A DNA stretch of 44,840 nucleotides, taken from positions 1 through 44,840 of the forward strand of contig JAJONP010000005.1 of the NCBI GenBank assembly GCA_021323555.1, in the 5' to 3' direction. The translations under genes were made by a program, and so were the position numbers. The stretch is from Gammaproteobacteria bacterium (GTDB lineage: Bacteria > Pseudomonadota > Gammaproteobacteria > DSM-16500). Of the stretch, positions 35,133 to 43,781 are shown piece by piece; position 1 is the stretch's first letter; the number at the start of each line of letters is the position of its first letter. Under the pieces are notes generated by a model. That model was not told where the DNA came from. It did no database searches and saw nothing but the letters and a program-made list of their open reading frames with translations.

Positions 35133-36211
35133 GCTATCTCCTTAGTATCCGATTGCACCATGGCTTTGATAATATCAAAACGTTCTACACCTTTTTTATG
35201 GTCATAAAGTTTTTTTAAAAGAGCAGGAATTTCAGATAAACGAACCCAATGTGTCACTAAATCACTCGGATGAACACTTTCTTGAATAAGTTTCAACGTA
35301 TCTTTCCAATCATCTTGTTTATCAGGATGATAGTCTGAATTCCAGGTACCTAGAATCGTTAACTCCTTACGTAATATAGAACTGACCAGTTTTTTAGGAA
35401 GAGTTAAATCGTCTGTTATATTGCCAAGCCATATAACCTTGCCATTTGGTTTTGCTAAATCTAATGAGTAAGTAAACGTACTTGGCGCGCCTGTTGCTTC
35501 AATAACAATTGGATAAGCACTGCGTCCACGTTCATCCAAAAAGGTTTTCCAGTCTTCTTGTTGAGAGAGTTGATAAGTCAATTTAGCATACTTTTTTGCA
35601 ATATCTAGCTTGAAACTGTTTCGGTCGAAAATGCTTACTTCACAGTCAGGGGCTTTTATTTGGAGTATTTGTGCCATCAATAACCCTAAAAAACCTGCGC
35701 CAATAATGGCGATTGATGCCTGTCGTGGCGGGTTTACAAATAATCCTGCTTTCTTTAGAGCATGGACGACAACTGACATAGGCTCAATGGCTGCCGCATC
35801 AGAAAATGAAACATTCTCAGGAAGTGGCAGCAAGTTCCATTCATTCACATCAATATAATCAGCAAATCCCCCGTGTTGCCTTGAGCCATAATAACCATAA
35901 CGGTGACATTGCACATAAGATTCCGCAGCACATGATTCACAATTAAAACAAGGTAAAAGAGGAAAAACCACGACACGATCTCCTGGCTTCACTTTTTTAA
36001 CCTGAGCAGCTACCTCAATGACTTCGCCTGCTATTTCATGGCCAATCACCAACGGATAAAAGTAAGCACCGCCAGCAAAACTTCGCTGAATGTCCGATGA
36101 ACAGACACCTACATTAACAACACGTATTCTACAAGTGCCTGCTGTTAATGGTTGAAGTGGAATTTCCTGCACTTCCATGACTTGATCTGCAACAAGCATG
36201 ACTGCCTTCAT
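35129..36211 (-). CDS. Zinc alcohol dehydrogenase, alditol-phosphate type (GatD-like)
   Basis: Medium-chain dehydrogenase, 360 residues. Catalytic zinc ligands Cys37, His58 and Glu59; structural zinc cysteines 88, 91, 94 and 102 in FPLLPCFNCESC; NAD motif around GAGFLGLLMAQ. The run of features PLVIGHEIAGEV, VVFPLLPC, GSRQHGGFADY and EWNLLPLP is close to galactitol-1-phosphate 5-dehydrogenases, so oxidation/reduction between a ketose phosphate and an alditol phosphate is the best guess. ATGA overlap with the nucleotidyltransferase gene upstream. Confidence 0.82.
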   Translation of the reverse strand: MKAVMLVADQVMEVQEIPLQPLTAGTCRIRVVNVGVCSSDIQRSFAGGAYFYPLVIGHEIAGEVIEVAAQVKKVKPGDRVVVFPLLPCFNCESCAAESYVQCHRYGYYGSRQHGGFADYIDVNEWNLLPLPENVSFSDAAAIEPMSVVVHALKKAGLFVNPPRQASIAIIGAGFLGLLMAQILQIKAPDCEVSIFDRNSFKLDIAKKYAKLTYQLSQQEDWKTFLDERGRSAYPIVIEATGAPSTFTYSLDLAKPNGKVIWLGNITDDLTLPKKLVSSILRKELTILGTWNSDYHPDKQDDWKDTLKLIQESVHPSDLVTHWVRLSEIPALLKKLYDHKKGVERFDIIKAMVQSDTKEIA

Positions 36212-37785
36212 ACAATAGCTCCCTTGGATGAAATAGATGAATGATTATAGTGAGTAAAAAAATCTTCCCAATATTGATAGACTTGCAGCTCAAATGGATC
36301 TCCGTACGATATCCACTGATCAATATCAAAAATCACAAAACGTTTCCCTTTTTGGATCAGTAAATTAATACTATTCGCTACATAATGTTCGCCATTTACA
36401 TGAAGATTATTTTTAATCGCTGTTTCTGCTGCAACAATAAAATCTTCTGCTTTACGAAACCAAAAACTTCCTACCACTAAAGGATCTTTTTCTGGCGTTG
36501 TACTAATAGTCTCTTTTTCTACAATCTTCTGAATAGTGGTTCCATCATCTGTTACACAATAAGCAAATGCTTTAGGATCTTTAGTTAAATTACTTCCTAT
36601 ACGATATGTCCAAATTGCACCATCAATTTTTTCATCTTCAATAATCGCACGCCAGGCTAGAGGAGAAAAGCGCGTCTCATAATCACAGGATGCTATAAAT
36701 AAAGAAGCACTCTTATCTAAATATTCTTTCGCCAGCAAACAAGTCGCTGCTTGTCCGCTTGTATCATGATGTACTGGAACAACGATAGCTTCTTTGCTAA
36801 AGTTTTTTAATGCTCTTTCAATGGGGTGTTTTTCCAAATCTTCGCTACGAGGAAGAAAAATCCAGGTATCTGCAGAAGGAAATGATTCACAAGCTGCAAC
36901 GATCATAGGTTTTTCCCGCACTTGAATAAGTGGTTTACTCACACGGTAACCATAAGTACGAAACCGGTTACCTTTTCCTCCCATTGGAATAAGATTAATT
37001 TGTTTTTGTTTAGATTGTATTTCACATTTTAATTGAAGTGTATTGAAGTAACGAGACCAAAAATAATATTGAGCTAAGTCTTCTGGTGTGCCCCAACAAA
37101 TAAAGTTATCAACTTCTGGGACTTTAATTTTCAATCTATCCTCAACCATTCTATTAAATAAAAGGCTGACATAGGCTTCTCTAAGGTTACCAAAGCCTGT
37201 TTTTAAAAGTTTTTTAGCATAACAACGAAATAAACCCATTTCACGAAAATAATAGATTCCTGCCGAAGCAAATTCATTGTGGCGTTCTGCAGTAAAACTG
37301 GATTTTTCTCGTAATTCATTCATCTCATTTGCAGCATTAACGCTCATATAGGCATAATATGTTTTACCAAAAGAGGCTGGATGAAACCCACGAAAAGCAG
37401 GCACAGCTCCTGCATAATCGTGAACAACCCGTAAAAATTGTTGGTAATTCCATCGGACTATAAAATCACAATAACTAATAATAATTTCAGAATGATCAGG
37501 AATGGAATTGACTTGAAGCGCTGAGTAAGCGGGGCCTAATTCATGAGGCTCAATGACCGTGATATCTACCTTTTTAGCAAGTGATTTCAAAAGAGGAACT
37601 GTTTGAGAATACTCCTCCACTTGTTGTGTATTAATCACAAAATAAAAATGATCTGTCGGATTAAACATGTTTACTACATGTGAAATCATGGGTACGCCAT
37701 CAATCGGAATAAGATACTTTGGCAAAGAATAACCCGCCTCTTTGAAACGGCGCGAGTGACCAGCCAAAGTAATTATCACATTCAT
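36208..37785 (-). CDS. Tandem (two-domain) sugar/alditol nucleotidyltransferase
   Basis: 525 residues from the ATG at 37785. Domain 1 (1 to about 240) begins MNVIITLAGHSRRF then PKYLIPIDGVPMI; domain 2 (about 262-500) begins INLIPMGGKGNRF then KPLIQVREKPMI. Both are the NTP-transferase start motif (GGxGxRF ... PKxLxPV). Domain 1 has His for the second Gly, so it may have lost or altered activity. Two such domains in one chain are uncommon. Activates a sugar or alditol phosphate to an NDP form (inference from dehydrogenase and epimerase neighbours). A longer frame from 37866 would overlap the isomerase gene and is rejected. Confidence 0.78.
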   Translation of the reverse strand: MNVIITLAGHSRRFKEAGYSLPKYLIPIDGVPMISHVVNMFNPTDHFYFVINTQQVEEYSQTVPLLKSLAKKVDITVIEPHELGPAYSALQVNSIPDHSEIIISYCDFIVRWNYQQFLRVVHDYAGAVPAFRGFHPASFGKTYYAYMSVNAANEMNELREKSSFTAERHNEFASAGIYYFREMGLFRCYAKKLLKTGFGNLREAYVSLLFNRMVEDRLKIKVPEVDNFICWGTPEDLAQYYFWSRYFNTLQLKCEIQSKQKQINLIPMGGKGNRFRTYGYRVSKPLIQVREKPMIVAACESFPSADTWIFLPRSEDLEKHPIERALKNFSKEAIVVPVHHDTSGQAATCLLAKEYLDKSASLFIASCDYETRFSPLAWRAIIEDEKIDGAIWTYRIGSNLTKDPKAFAYCVTDDGTTIQKIVEKETISTTPEKDPLVVGSFWFRKAEDFIVAAETAIKNNLHVNGEHYVANSINLLIQKGKRFVIFDIDQWISYGDPFELQVYQYWEDFFTHYNHSSISSKGAIV

Positions 37786-37789
37786 GAGA

Positions 37790-38698
37790 CTAGTCCATAA
37801 CAGCTTGTCGCCAATAAGCCACTGATTCCTGTAATACTGGAATAACCGTACTATCCATAGGTTCACGTTCTTTAAAACTCAGCTCTAGAATTAAATCAAC
37901 GTCATCTACGGAAATTTCTTGCAATACATTTATTACTTTTTGTGGCGTTATTTTTCCCACTTTATTGTAGTCAGCCGTGAAAGGCCAATGCCCGCCTTTA
38001 TTGGTAGTCGTTTGTTTTAAATGAATCAGTGGGGATTCCTTTCCAAATTGCCTTAGCCAGGCATACGGATTAGTATCTTCTGGATTCGTAGAACAAACAT
38101 CCCCATGATCCACATCGAGACACAACCGAAACGGGATAGGTGCATTTCTATTTACATCTTGCTGTAATGTCTGGCATTCTACTAAAGTTTCCCCTTGCTC
38201 GCGTTTAATTGACATGGGTTCCCAAGTCAAAAATTTCAAGCCTTTTTTGACTGCATATTTGCCTACTTCATGCCAGTTTTCTATGTTTTGCTGCCTTCGC
38301 TCGCTACGTTTTACTAGGTCATTATTATCGGCTGCCGTAAAGATACCAAAATGACTTCCCATGTTGTTTGCACCTAACGCGACTGTGATATCTACATATC
38401 GCTTAAACCACTCAATCCAATAGAGTTGAACTTGTTTATCAGGATGAGCAAGGTGATTTACACGAGTAAACGCACCTGTAAAAGTACTATTAATAGTAAC
38501 GCCATAATTGTCACAAGCCACACATGTACGTTCAATATAATTTTGAATAATAGGATCGGGTAAAGAGGGGTTCAACATATCAGCAGTCAATTGTACATAA
38601 CGTAATCCTAAGTCTTTTCCGACTATCTTGGCCCAATCTTCAGGTTCTGAGTAACGATTGACTGCAAATCCTGTATTGATATTTAACCGGTACGACAC
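37790..38698 (-). CDS. TIM-barrel sugar phosphate isomerase/epimerase
   Basis: 302 residues of the xylose-isomerase-like (AP endonuclease 2 fold) family. Metal-binding segments of the barrel are visible: WEPMS (Glu), LCLDVDHGDV (Asp, His), LIHLKQ (His) and LILELSF (Glu). It probably isomerises or epimerises a small sugar or ketose in the alditol pathway. It overlaps the epimerase gene by 16 bases upstream and is 4 bases from the nucleotidyltransferase start. Start by typical N-terminus SYRLNINTGFAVNR. Confidence 0.82.
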   Translation of the reverse strand: MSYRLNINTGFAVNRYSEPEDWAKIVGKDLGLRYVQLTADMLNPSLPDPIIQNYIERTCVACDNYGVTINSTFTGAFTRVNHLAHPDKQVQLYWIEWFKRYVDITVALGANNMGSHFGIFTAADNNDLVKRSERRQQNIENWHEVGKYAVKKGLKFLTWEPMSIKREQGETLVECQTLQQDVNRNAPIPFRLCLDVDHGDVCSTNPEDTNPYAWLRQFGKESPLIHLKQTTTNKGGHWPFTADYNKVGKITPQKVINVLQEISVDDVDLILELSFKEREPMDSTVIPVLQESVAYWRQAVMD

Positions 38699-39393
38699 AA
38701 TAATTCCTCTTTTTTTTGTAACCCTAAATCAATCGAATGATGAATTTGCTGTACAGCCTCCTTTAAAGAAATATCTTTACGAAATAACCCACTCGATCCT
38801 AAGACTAAAATATTAGCCCCTGCACCTACCATCTCAGGAATAGTCGCGGCATTCACGTTACCATCGACAGAAATATCAATCGAAAGCTTAGCATCATCAA
38901 TCATTTTTCTTAACTGTGCAATCTTACGCATCATTTGTGGAACCAAAGGCTGGCCTTTATAACCAGGGTCTACTGTCATGAGAAGAATGACATCGACATC
39001 TTCAATAATATATTCCAAGGATTCAAGTGGCGTACCAGGAGACAGCGCCACCCCCGTTTTTGCACCCATCCTTCGAATATGCACAAGTTCACGGTGCAGA
39101 TTACGCGCGCATTCCTGATGGATAGTAAAAATGTCATTAACGCTCACTTGAAAAGAGTTAAATAAACGACCTGGTTCCTCCACCATTAAATGATAATCAG
39201 AAGAAAGGCGAGTATTTTCACGGAAAACATTAATAATAGAAGAACCCATGGTAAAATCAGGCACGAATGTTCCATCTATAATATCTAAATGCAAGTAATC
39301 TATCCCTGACTCTTCTAATTCAGTCAGTTGTTTGCCCGCCTCCAACCAGTCAATGCACATCAGCGAAGCAGAAAGTTTAATATCTTTATACAT
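38683..39393 (-). CDS. Ribulose-phosphate 3-epimerase family protein
   Basis: 236 residues; epimerises ketose phosphates at C3 in the Rpe/AlsE family. Seen: SASLM near the start, HLDIIDGTFVPDFTMG with metal His and Asp, DYHLMVEEP, VDPGYKGQPLVP and SVDGNV (Asp). Some residues differ from standard Rpe (IIDG for IMDG, GNV for GGV), so a specialised paralogue rather than the housekeeping enzyme is likely. The second dehydrogenase gene overlaps its start by 8 bases. Confidence 0.87.
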   Translation of the reverse strand: MYKDIKLSASLMCIDWLEAGKQLTELEESGIDYLHLDIIDGTFVPDFTMGSSIINVFRENTRLSSDYHLMVEEPGRLFNSFQVSVNDIFTIHQECARNLHRELVHIRRMGAKTGVALSPGTPLESLEYIIEDVDVILLMTVDPGYKGQPLVPQMMRKIAQLRKMIDDAKLSIDISVDGNVNAATIPEMVGAGANILVLGSSGLFRKDISLKEAVQQIHHSIDLGLQKKEELLCRTG

Positions 39394-40450
39394 GAGGTTT
39401 GATTACCACTTTTAGCGCTTCACCCGATAATGCCATATCTAACGCTTGATTAATATTTGTTAAAGAATAATGATGCGTAATAAGAGCGCTCACATTCACT
39501 TTTTTCTCTTCAATCAACTGTAAAGCCCGTTTATGCTGCAAAGGGGTAGAACCGTGCGAACCTGTAATGTAAGCTTCACGGTAATGGATAAAATTAGAAT
39601 TCACTTTAATGGACGATGCGTTTTTTGGCAAGCCTCCAAAAAAATTAATGACACCACGCTTGGCAACCATAGCAATAGCTTGCTCATGCGTTTCAACAAT
39701 AGGACAGGCCGTAAAGATCATGTCAGCGCCCAAACCTTGCGTCAATTGCATCACAGCGTCCACAACATCTATTTTCTTAGGATTAATTAAATTAAAACGA
39801 CCGAATGTATGGGCTCGTTGGAGGCGTTCCTCATTAGGGTCAATGATCGTGATCATACTCGCCTCATAGATAGGCGCCAGCATAGCAAGCATCATTCCTA
39901 TGGGACCCGCCCCAAAAATCACGACTGAACGCCCTTTTTCCATTAAGCCTCGCTCATAGCCGTTAATACAGCACGCCAAGGGTTCAGCGAGTGCAGCAGC
40001 ATCGTAACTTAATGGATGACTAAAAGTCTGTATAGGCCCATATTTGACAACAAGAGGATTCAATAAAATATATTCCGAAAAACCACCCTCAAATTGATAG
40101 CCAATAGCATAGTTAGTATCACAACAATTAGGTCTGCCTGATAAGCAGTGCAAACATTCTCCGCAGGGCACATCAGCCCCTATTGCTATTCTGTCTCCTA
40201 CTTTAAAAGAACCCACGCCTTTCCCTATTTCTACCACTTCTCCTGCTATTTCATGCCCAATCACCCGTGGCGGGGAAATACGAGGGCTACCATCACGAAA
40301 AATCCGTAAATCAGAGCCACAGATTGCACAAGAGTGTACTTTTACTAAAAGTGAGCCAGGAACTACTTCCGGGATGGGCCTTTCGCCTAACATTAATTGC
40401 CCTGGCCCAAGCCATACGGCAGATTTTTGAATTCCTTCAGAGCTTAACAT
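39386..40450 (-). CDS. Zinc alcohol dehydrogenase (sorbitol/threonine dehydrogenase-like)
   Basis: 354-residue medium-chain dehydrogenase. Catalytic zinc Cys44, His66 and Glu67; structural cysteines 96, 99, 102 and 110 (VPCGECLHC); NAD motif GAGPIGMML. Different subgroup from the dehydrogenase at 35129, so the operon has two distinct polyol-type dehydrogenases that could handle successive oxidation and reduction steps. Overlaps the epimerase gene by 8 bases; 12 bases after the large membrane protein gene. Confidence 0.85.
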   Translation of the reverse strand: MLSSEGIQKSAVWLGPGQLMLGERPIPEVVPGSLLVKVHSCAICGSDLRIFRDGSPRISPPRVIGHEIAGEVVEIGKGVGSFKVGDRIAIGADVPCGECLHCLSGRPNCCDTNYAIGYQFEGGFSEYILLNPLVVKYGPIQTFSHPLSYDAAALAEPLACCINGYERGLMEKGRSVVIFGAGPIGMMLAMLAPIYEASMITIIDPNEERLQRAHTFGRFNLINPKKIDVVDAVMQLTQGLGADMIFTACPIVETHEQAIAMVAKRGVINFFGGLPKNASSIKVNSNFIHYREAYITGSHGSTPLQHKRALQLIEEKKVNVSALITHHYSLTNINQALDMALSGEALKVVIKPHV

Positions 40451-40462
40451 TTGTGATTTTTC

Positions 40463-42334
40463 CTATGTCATTAAATAAATATAACCGCCCTGTATTTTTA
40501 TTGCTTTTCTAAACAGTACACCTTTTGGGAGAACATTATAAGCAAAAACACGCTCTACATGAAACCGGTGCATGGCTTGTTTTATATTAAGCATACGATA
40601 ACGATCTTTTAACATTTTTGAATAATTTAATAATTCAGAAGAAGACATATATCGATTATGAAACACTAGCCAATATCCTATGCCCGATGTAGAAATACAC
40701 TCAGGTGTCACCTTTACTAACGCATTGCGCGATTGTTGCAGCACACCTGGCAACATAAAAGAAATAAATTTTTCAGATGGCCAATTGTAAATCCTCGCAT
40801 ACAGCACTAAGCGATCAATGGCTTCTTCCATCGTGATGTCATCAATAAAACGGTTCGCCCATAAAGTGCTATACTGCGCATGAGGTAAAATAGGGCTTAG
40901 TAAATTAACAATAGGCGTTTCTGATACCAGAACGCTTCCTGAAGGAAAATAAGATTTTAATTCATTTAATTCTCGCGAAGCTAAAGATAATATAGGCTGA
41001 AGAGTATTTTTTTGATAGAAAAAGCTATTATACGCTGAGACAGAAGAAAAAATTATTAACAATGCAATGCTAATAGGCAAATATACACTATTGTAGACAG
41101 AAAATAATTTACTTAATCCATTTCGTAATGCACTGGACAGAGAAACACTTTCCACGCCTGTAAAATAAGTATGAGGCGAACGAGTTGCATAATAAAGAAA
41201 GGGCACATAATAATAAAAATGCAAAAAGAAAAATGCAATGCGATTTTGTAGTACAAATAAATTAATATCGATAGGTGTTTCAATAGAAATTGACACGAGA
41301 ATAAATTCAATCAGTATTAGCATGTACACATGCCAAAACTTGAAAACAATTTCATAAAAATCAATACGCTGGATAAAATAAATCAACATCATCAAAATGA
41401 GGGGCAATATAAAATAAGCAAAATAATAATAAAGGCTAGCCTGCGTGACTGGACTACTCACTAACATACCCAGATCAATTGCTCTGCTTACCCCAAAAGC
41501 ATTGTCTTTAAAGAAAGCGTAAATTAATGGAGAAATAATTAATAACACAATGAATAATTGAAACACTACCAACGAGAAAACACCATAAAATTTTTTATTT
41601 TGACGAAAAAATCGGATACTAAAATAGGTAAACCAAAAAGTTAAGCCATATAGAGCGTCAATGATATGGACCTGTGACAACAGCGCCCAACAAGCAGTCA
41701 ACGTAGTAATCCTATATCCAGTCAAGCGAACCTGTTGAGTTGATACATAAAATAAAGCTAGAAAAGCAAATATAGAAAAAGCAGGGATAGGAAAATGAAG
41801 TATTTCTAAAGATTGATACGTACCTAAATCTAACCAGCCTTTTCCAGATAATAATCCCATCAAAAAATGGCGGAATGGCCAATCAGAAAATGCAATAAAA
41901 GCAACAAAAGCGATTGTGACAGACCAAAGTTCGCTTAAATAGCGCCGAAAAATCCTGGTAAAAATAAAAAAACTTGCTAACGGTAATAACCACTGCCCTA
42001 TTAAAATTAAACCGCTATAGCCCCATAACGCAAAAATGATCCCCGAAGCCCATACAGTAATATAAGGATAAAAATATGCTCCCCCAACACCCGACAATAA
42101 AGAAGAATGCGAAGGAAAAAAGAGTCCATTCGCAACACGATGTAATAAAGGCATCCAGCTATAGGTGCTTTTAAATACCCCCACTGTTGAAATATCTAAA
42201 TAACTATTACCTCCCAACAATAATTGCAAAGGATACCAGCTAAAAAAAACCATAGCAGCCAAACAGAAAGCAATACAAGAAAGGCTATTTCCTCTGATGA
42301 CACCAGTCATACGTTGCCATTTCGTTAAAAACAT
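40463..42334 (-). CDS. Large polytopic membrane protein, GT-C-like
   Basis: 624 residues from the ATG at 42334 (GGTGA 7 bases upstream). A dozen or so membrane segments, then a soluble C-terminal part from about 445 onward. An acidic residue lies in the first periplasmic loop (GGNSYLDISTVGVFKS), as in GT-C enzymes, and the loop with PSGSVLVSETP near 475 is similar in style to the C-terminal region of the protein at 27441. Likely a lipid-linked sugar or alditol-phosphate transferase; not more precisely recognisable. Confidence 0.6.
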   Translation of the reverse strand: MFLTKWQRMTGVIRGNSLSCIAFCLAAMVFFSWYPLQLLLGGNSYLDISTVGVFKSTYSWMPLLHRVANGLFFPSHSSLLSGVGGAYFYPYITVWASGIIFALWGYSGLILIGQWLLPLASFFIFTRIFRRYLSELWSVTIAFVAFIAFSDWPFRHFLMGLLSGKGWLDLGTYQSLEILHFPIPAFSIFAFLALFYVSTQQVRLTGYRITTLTACWALLSQVHIIDALYGLTFWFTYFSIRFFRQNKKFYGVFSLVVFQLFIVLLIISPLIYAFFKDNAFGVSRAIDLGMLVSSPVTQASLYYYFAYFILPLILMMLIYFIQRIDFYEIVFKFWHVYMLILIEFILVSISIETPIDINLFVLQNRIAFFFLHFYYYVPFLYYATRSPHTYFTGVESVSLSSALRNGLSKLFSVYNSVYLPISIALLIIFSSVSAYNSFFYQKNTLQPILSLASRELNELKSYFPSGSVLVSETPIVNLLSPILPHAQYSTLWANRFIDDITMEEAIDRLVLYARIYNWPSEKFISFMLPGVLQQSRNALVKVTPECISTSGIGYWLVFHNRYMSSSELLNYSKMLKDRYRMLNIKQAMHRFHVERVFAYNVLPKGVLFRKAIKIQGGYIYLMT

Positions 42335-42341
42335 TTTGTAA

Positions 42342-42926
42342 TCACCATAATTCAGGATATTTTGTGCAAACCGCATCAAGCACAATGTTGTTTTCTTCTA
42401 AAAATAAACGTAGATCCGTTATAGAAGATATTTCTCTACCATGCAGTTCAGGAGAAACCAAACAAATCTTATACTGAGCACCCTTCAAAGCTTGTATTTG
42501 AGAAGAATTTAATGGAAACTCATCCTGAAAAAGATCTAGCCATACCCATGCAGCTAAATTAGCCAAAGACAAAGCAACTTCGACAGGCTCGTAACAGGAA
42601 ACACGAACAGCCACCCGAGATTCTCTGCTTTTAACCATTTTGATTAGAGCTGGAAAAGAAAGATCAAGCATAAAGAAATTCTCTATTCCACGCCTCAATA
42701 CAATTTCTTTAACTTTCTGCTCTATACCTTCTTCTTTTATATTAAGGATTAAAAAAGCATGGTTAAAACATTCCAGCCAGTCTTCAAAATCAACTGCATC
42801 CACAAATGGATCATGATGTACAACTAACCGATTACCGAAGGCATGTATATCCATTTCAACCCCACACCCAAGGGGCACTTTGTGTAGCTGTTCAATGTTA
42901 TTGATACGATGACAAATCTTTAGCAT
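42342..42926 (-). CDS. Glycerophosphodiester phosphodiesterase-like protein
   Basis: 194 residues, shorter than the usual 230-260. GDPD residues are present: His6-Arg7, Glu24 and Asp26 in GVEMDIH, and His38-Asp39 in VVHHDPF; ILNIKEEG and the end CTKYPELW also fit the family. No signal peptide, so cytoplasmic. It is the first gene of the nine-gene operon. Role here is unclear: a phosphodiester hydrolase or synthase for an alditol-phosphate link is possible (inference). Confidence 0.72.
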   Translation of the reverse strand: MLKICHRINNIEQLHKVPLGCGVEMDIHAFGNRLVVHHDPFVDAVDFEDWLECFNHAFLILNIKEEGIEQKVKEIVLRRGIENFFMLDLSFPALIKMVKSRESRVAVRVSCYEPVEVALSLANLAAWVWLDLFQDEFPLNSSQIQALKGAQYKICLVSPELHGREISSITDLRLFLEENNIVLDAVCTKYPELW

Positions 42927-43016
42927 AGCCTCATTCCGTACCCTCTATTCTCCATTTTAATGCTACCAAAGGCAGGCAGTTTATAACACAACCACCTCTC
43001 TATCAAGAACTACCAC

Positions 43017-43748
43017 TTAATCACCAACACACCCCAAATACCTTCTCACCGTCTCTTTCAACCCATACTGTAGCGCATCACAAATCAGCGCATGTCCAAT
43101 AGAAACCTCTTTAATCACCGGAATTTCTTTAACAAATAGGCGCAAATTCGCTAAGTCAAGATCATGCCCTGCATTGAGTTCTATACCTAATTGATGAATC
43201 ATCATCGCTGTATTTTTATAAACAGCTAACACTTCAGGCGATTGAGATGTGCCATACGTCTCTGCATATTTTTCTGTATAAAGCTCTACCCGATCTGTTC
43301 CTATCAGTGGTAACATTTCCCTTTCCTTATCAGAAAAATTGTAAGGATCAAGGAATAACGCAGTCCGAATACCCAATTCATGCAATTCTTCCACTGTTTT
43401 TTGTAAAAATACACTATTTTTTTCAATTGACCAGCCCGCATTCGATGTCAGCACATGCGGAGGATCAGGGACTAATGTACATTGAGTCGGTTTTATCTCT
43501 TTCACTAATTCTAAAAATTTTTTATCAGGATAACCCTCAATATTCAACTCGACTGAAATGGCAGAGGCTATCTCATACACATCTTTTCGACGAATATGCC
43601 GTTCATCAGGACGTGGATGCACGGTAATACCTTGTGCGCCATAAGAAATAATATCCAATGTTGTTTTTAAAACGTCAGGATTATTCTTTCCACGTGCATT
43701 TCTCAATGTCGCTAATTTATTGATATTCACACTCAGCTTAGTTACCAT
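43017..43748 (-). CDS. pdxJ: Pyridoxine 5'-phosphate synthase
   Basis: Joins 1-deoxy-D-xylulose-5-phosphate with 3-amino-2-oxopropyl phosphate to make pyridoxine 5'-phosphate, the last ring-forming step of vitamin B6 synthesis in proteobacteria. 243 residues, normal. Motifs: LSVNINKLATLRNARG, GAQGITVHPRPDERHI, ELNIEGYP, LVPD, ELNAGHDLD and VSIGHALI. Housekeeping gene, not part of the glycan locus, and marks its right border. Divergent from mltA. Confidence 0.95.
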   Translation of the reverse strand: MVTKLSVNINKLATLRNARGKNNPDVLKTTLDIISYGAQGITVHPRPDERHIRRKDVYEIASAISVELNIEGYPDKKFLELVKEIKPTQCTLVPDPPHVLTSNAGWSIEKNSVFLQKTVEELHELGIRTALFLDPYNFSDKEREMLPLIGTDRVELYTEKYAETYGTSQSPEVLAVYKNTAMMIHQLGIELNAGHDLDLANLRLFVKEIPVIKEVSIGHALICDALQYGLKETVRRYLGCVGD

Positions 43749-43781
43749 AAGATTACCTACTACAACCTACTATTAAATCTT

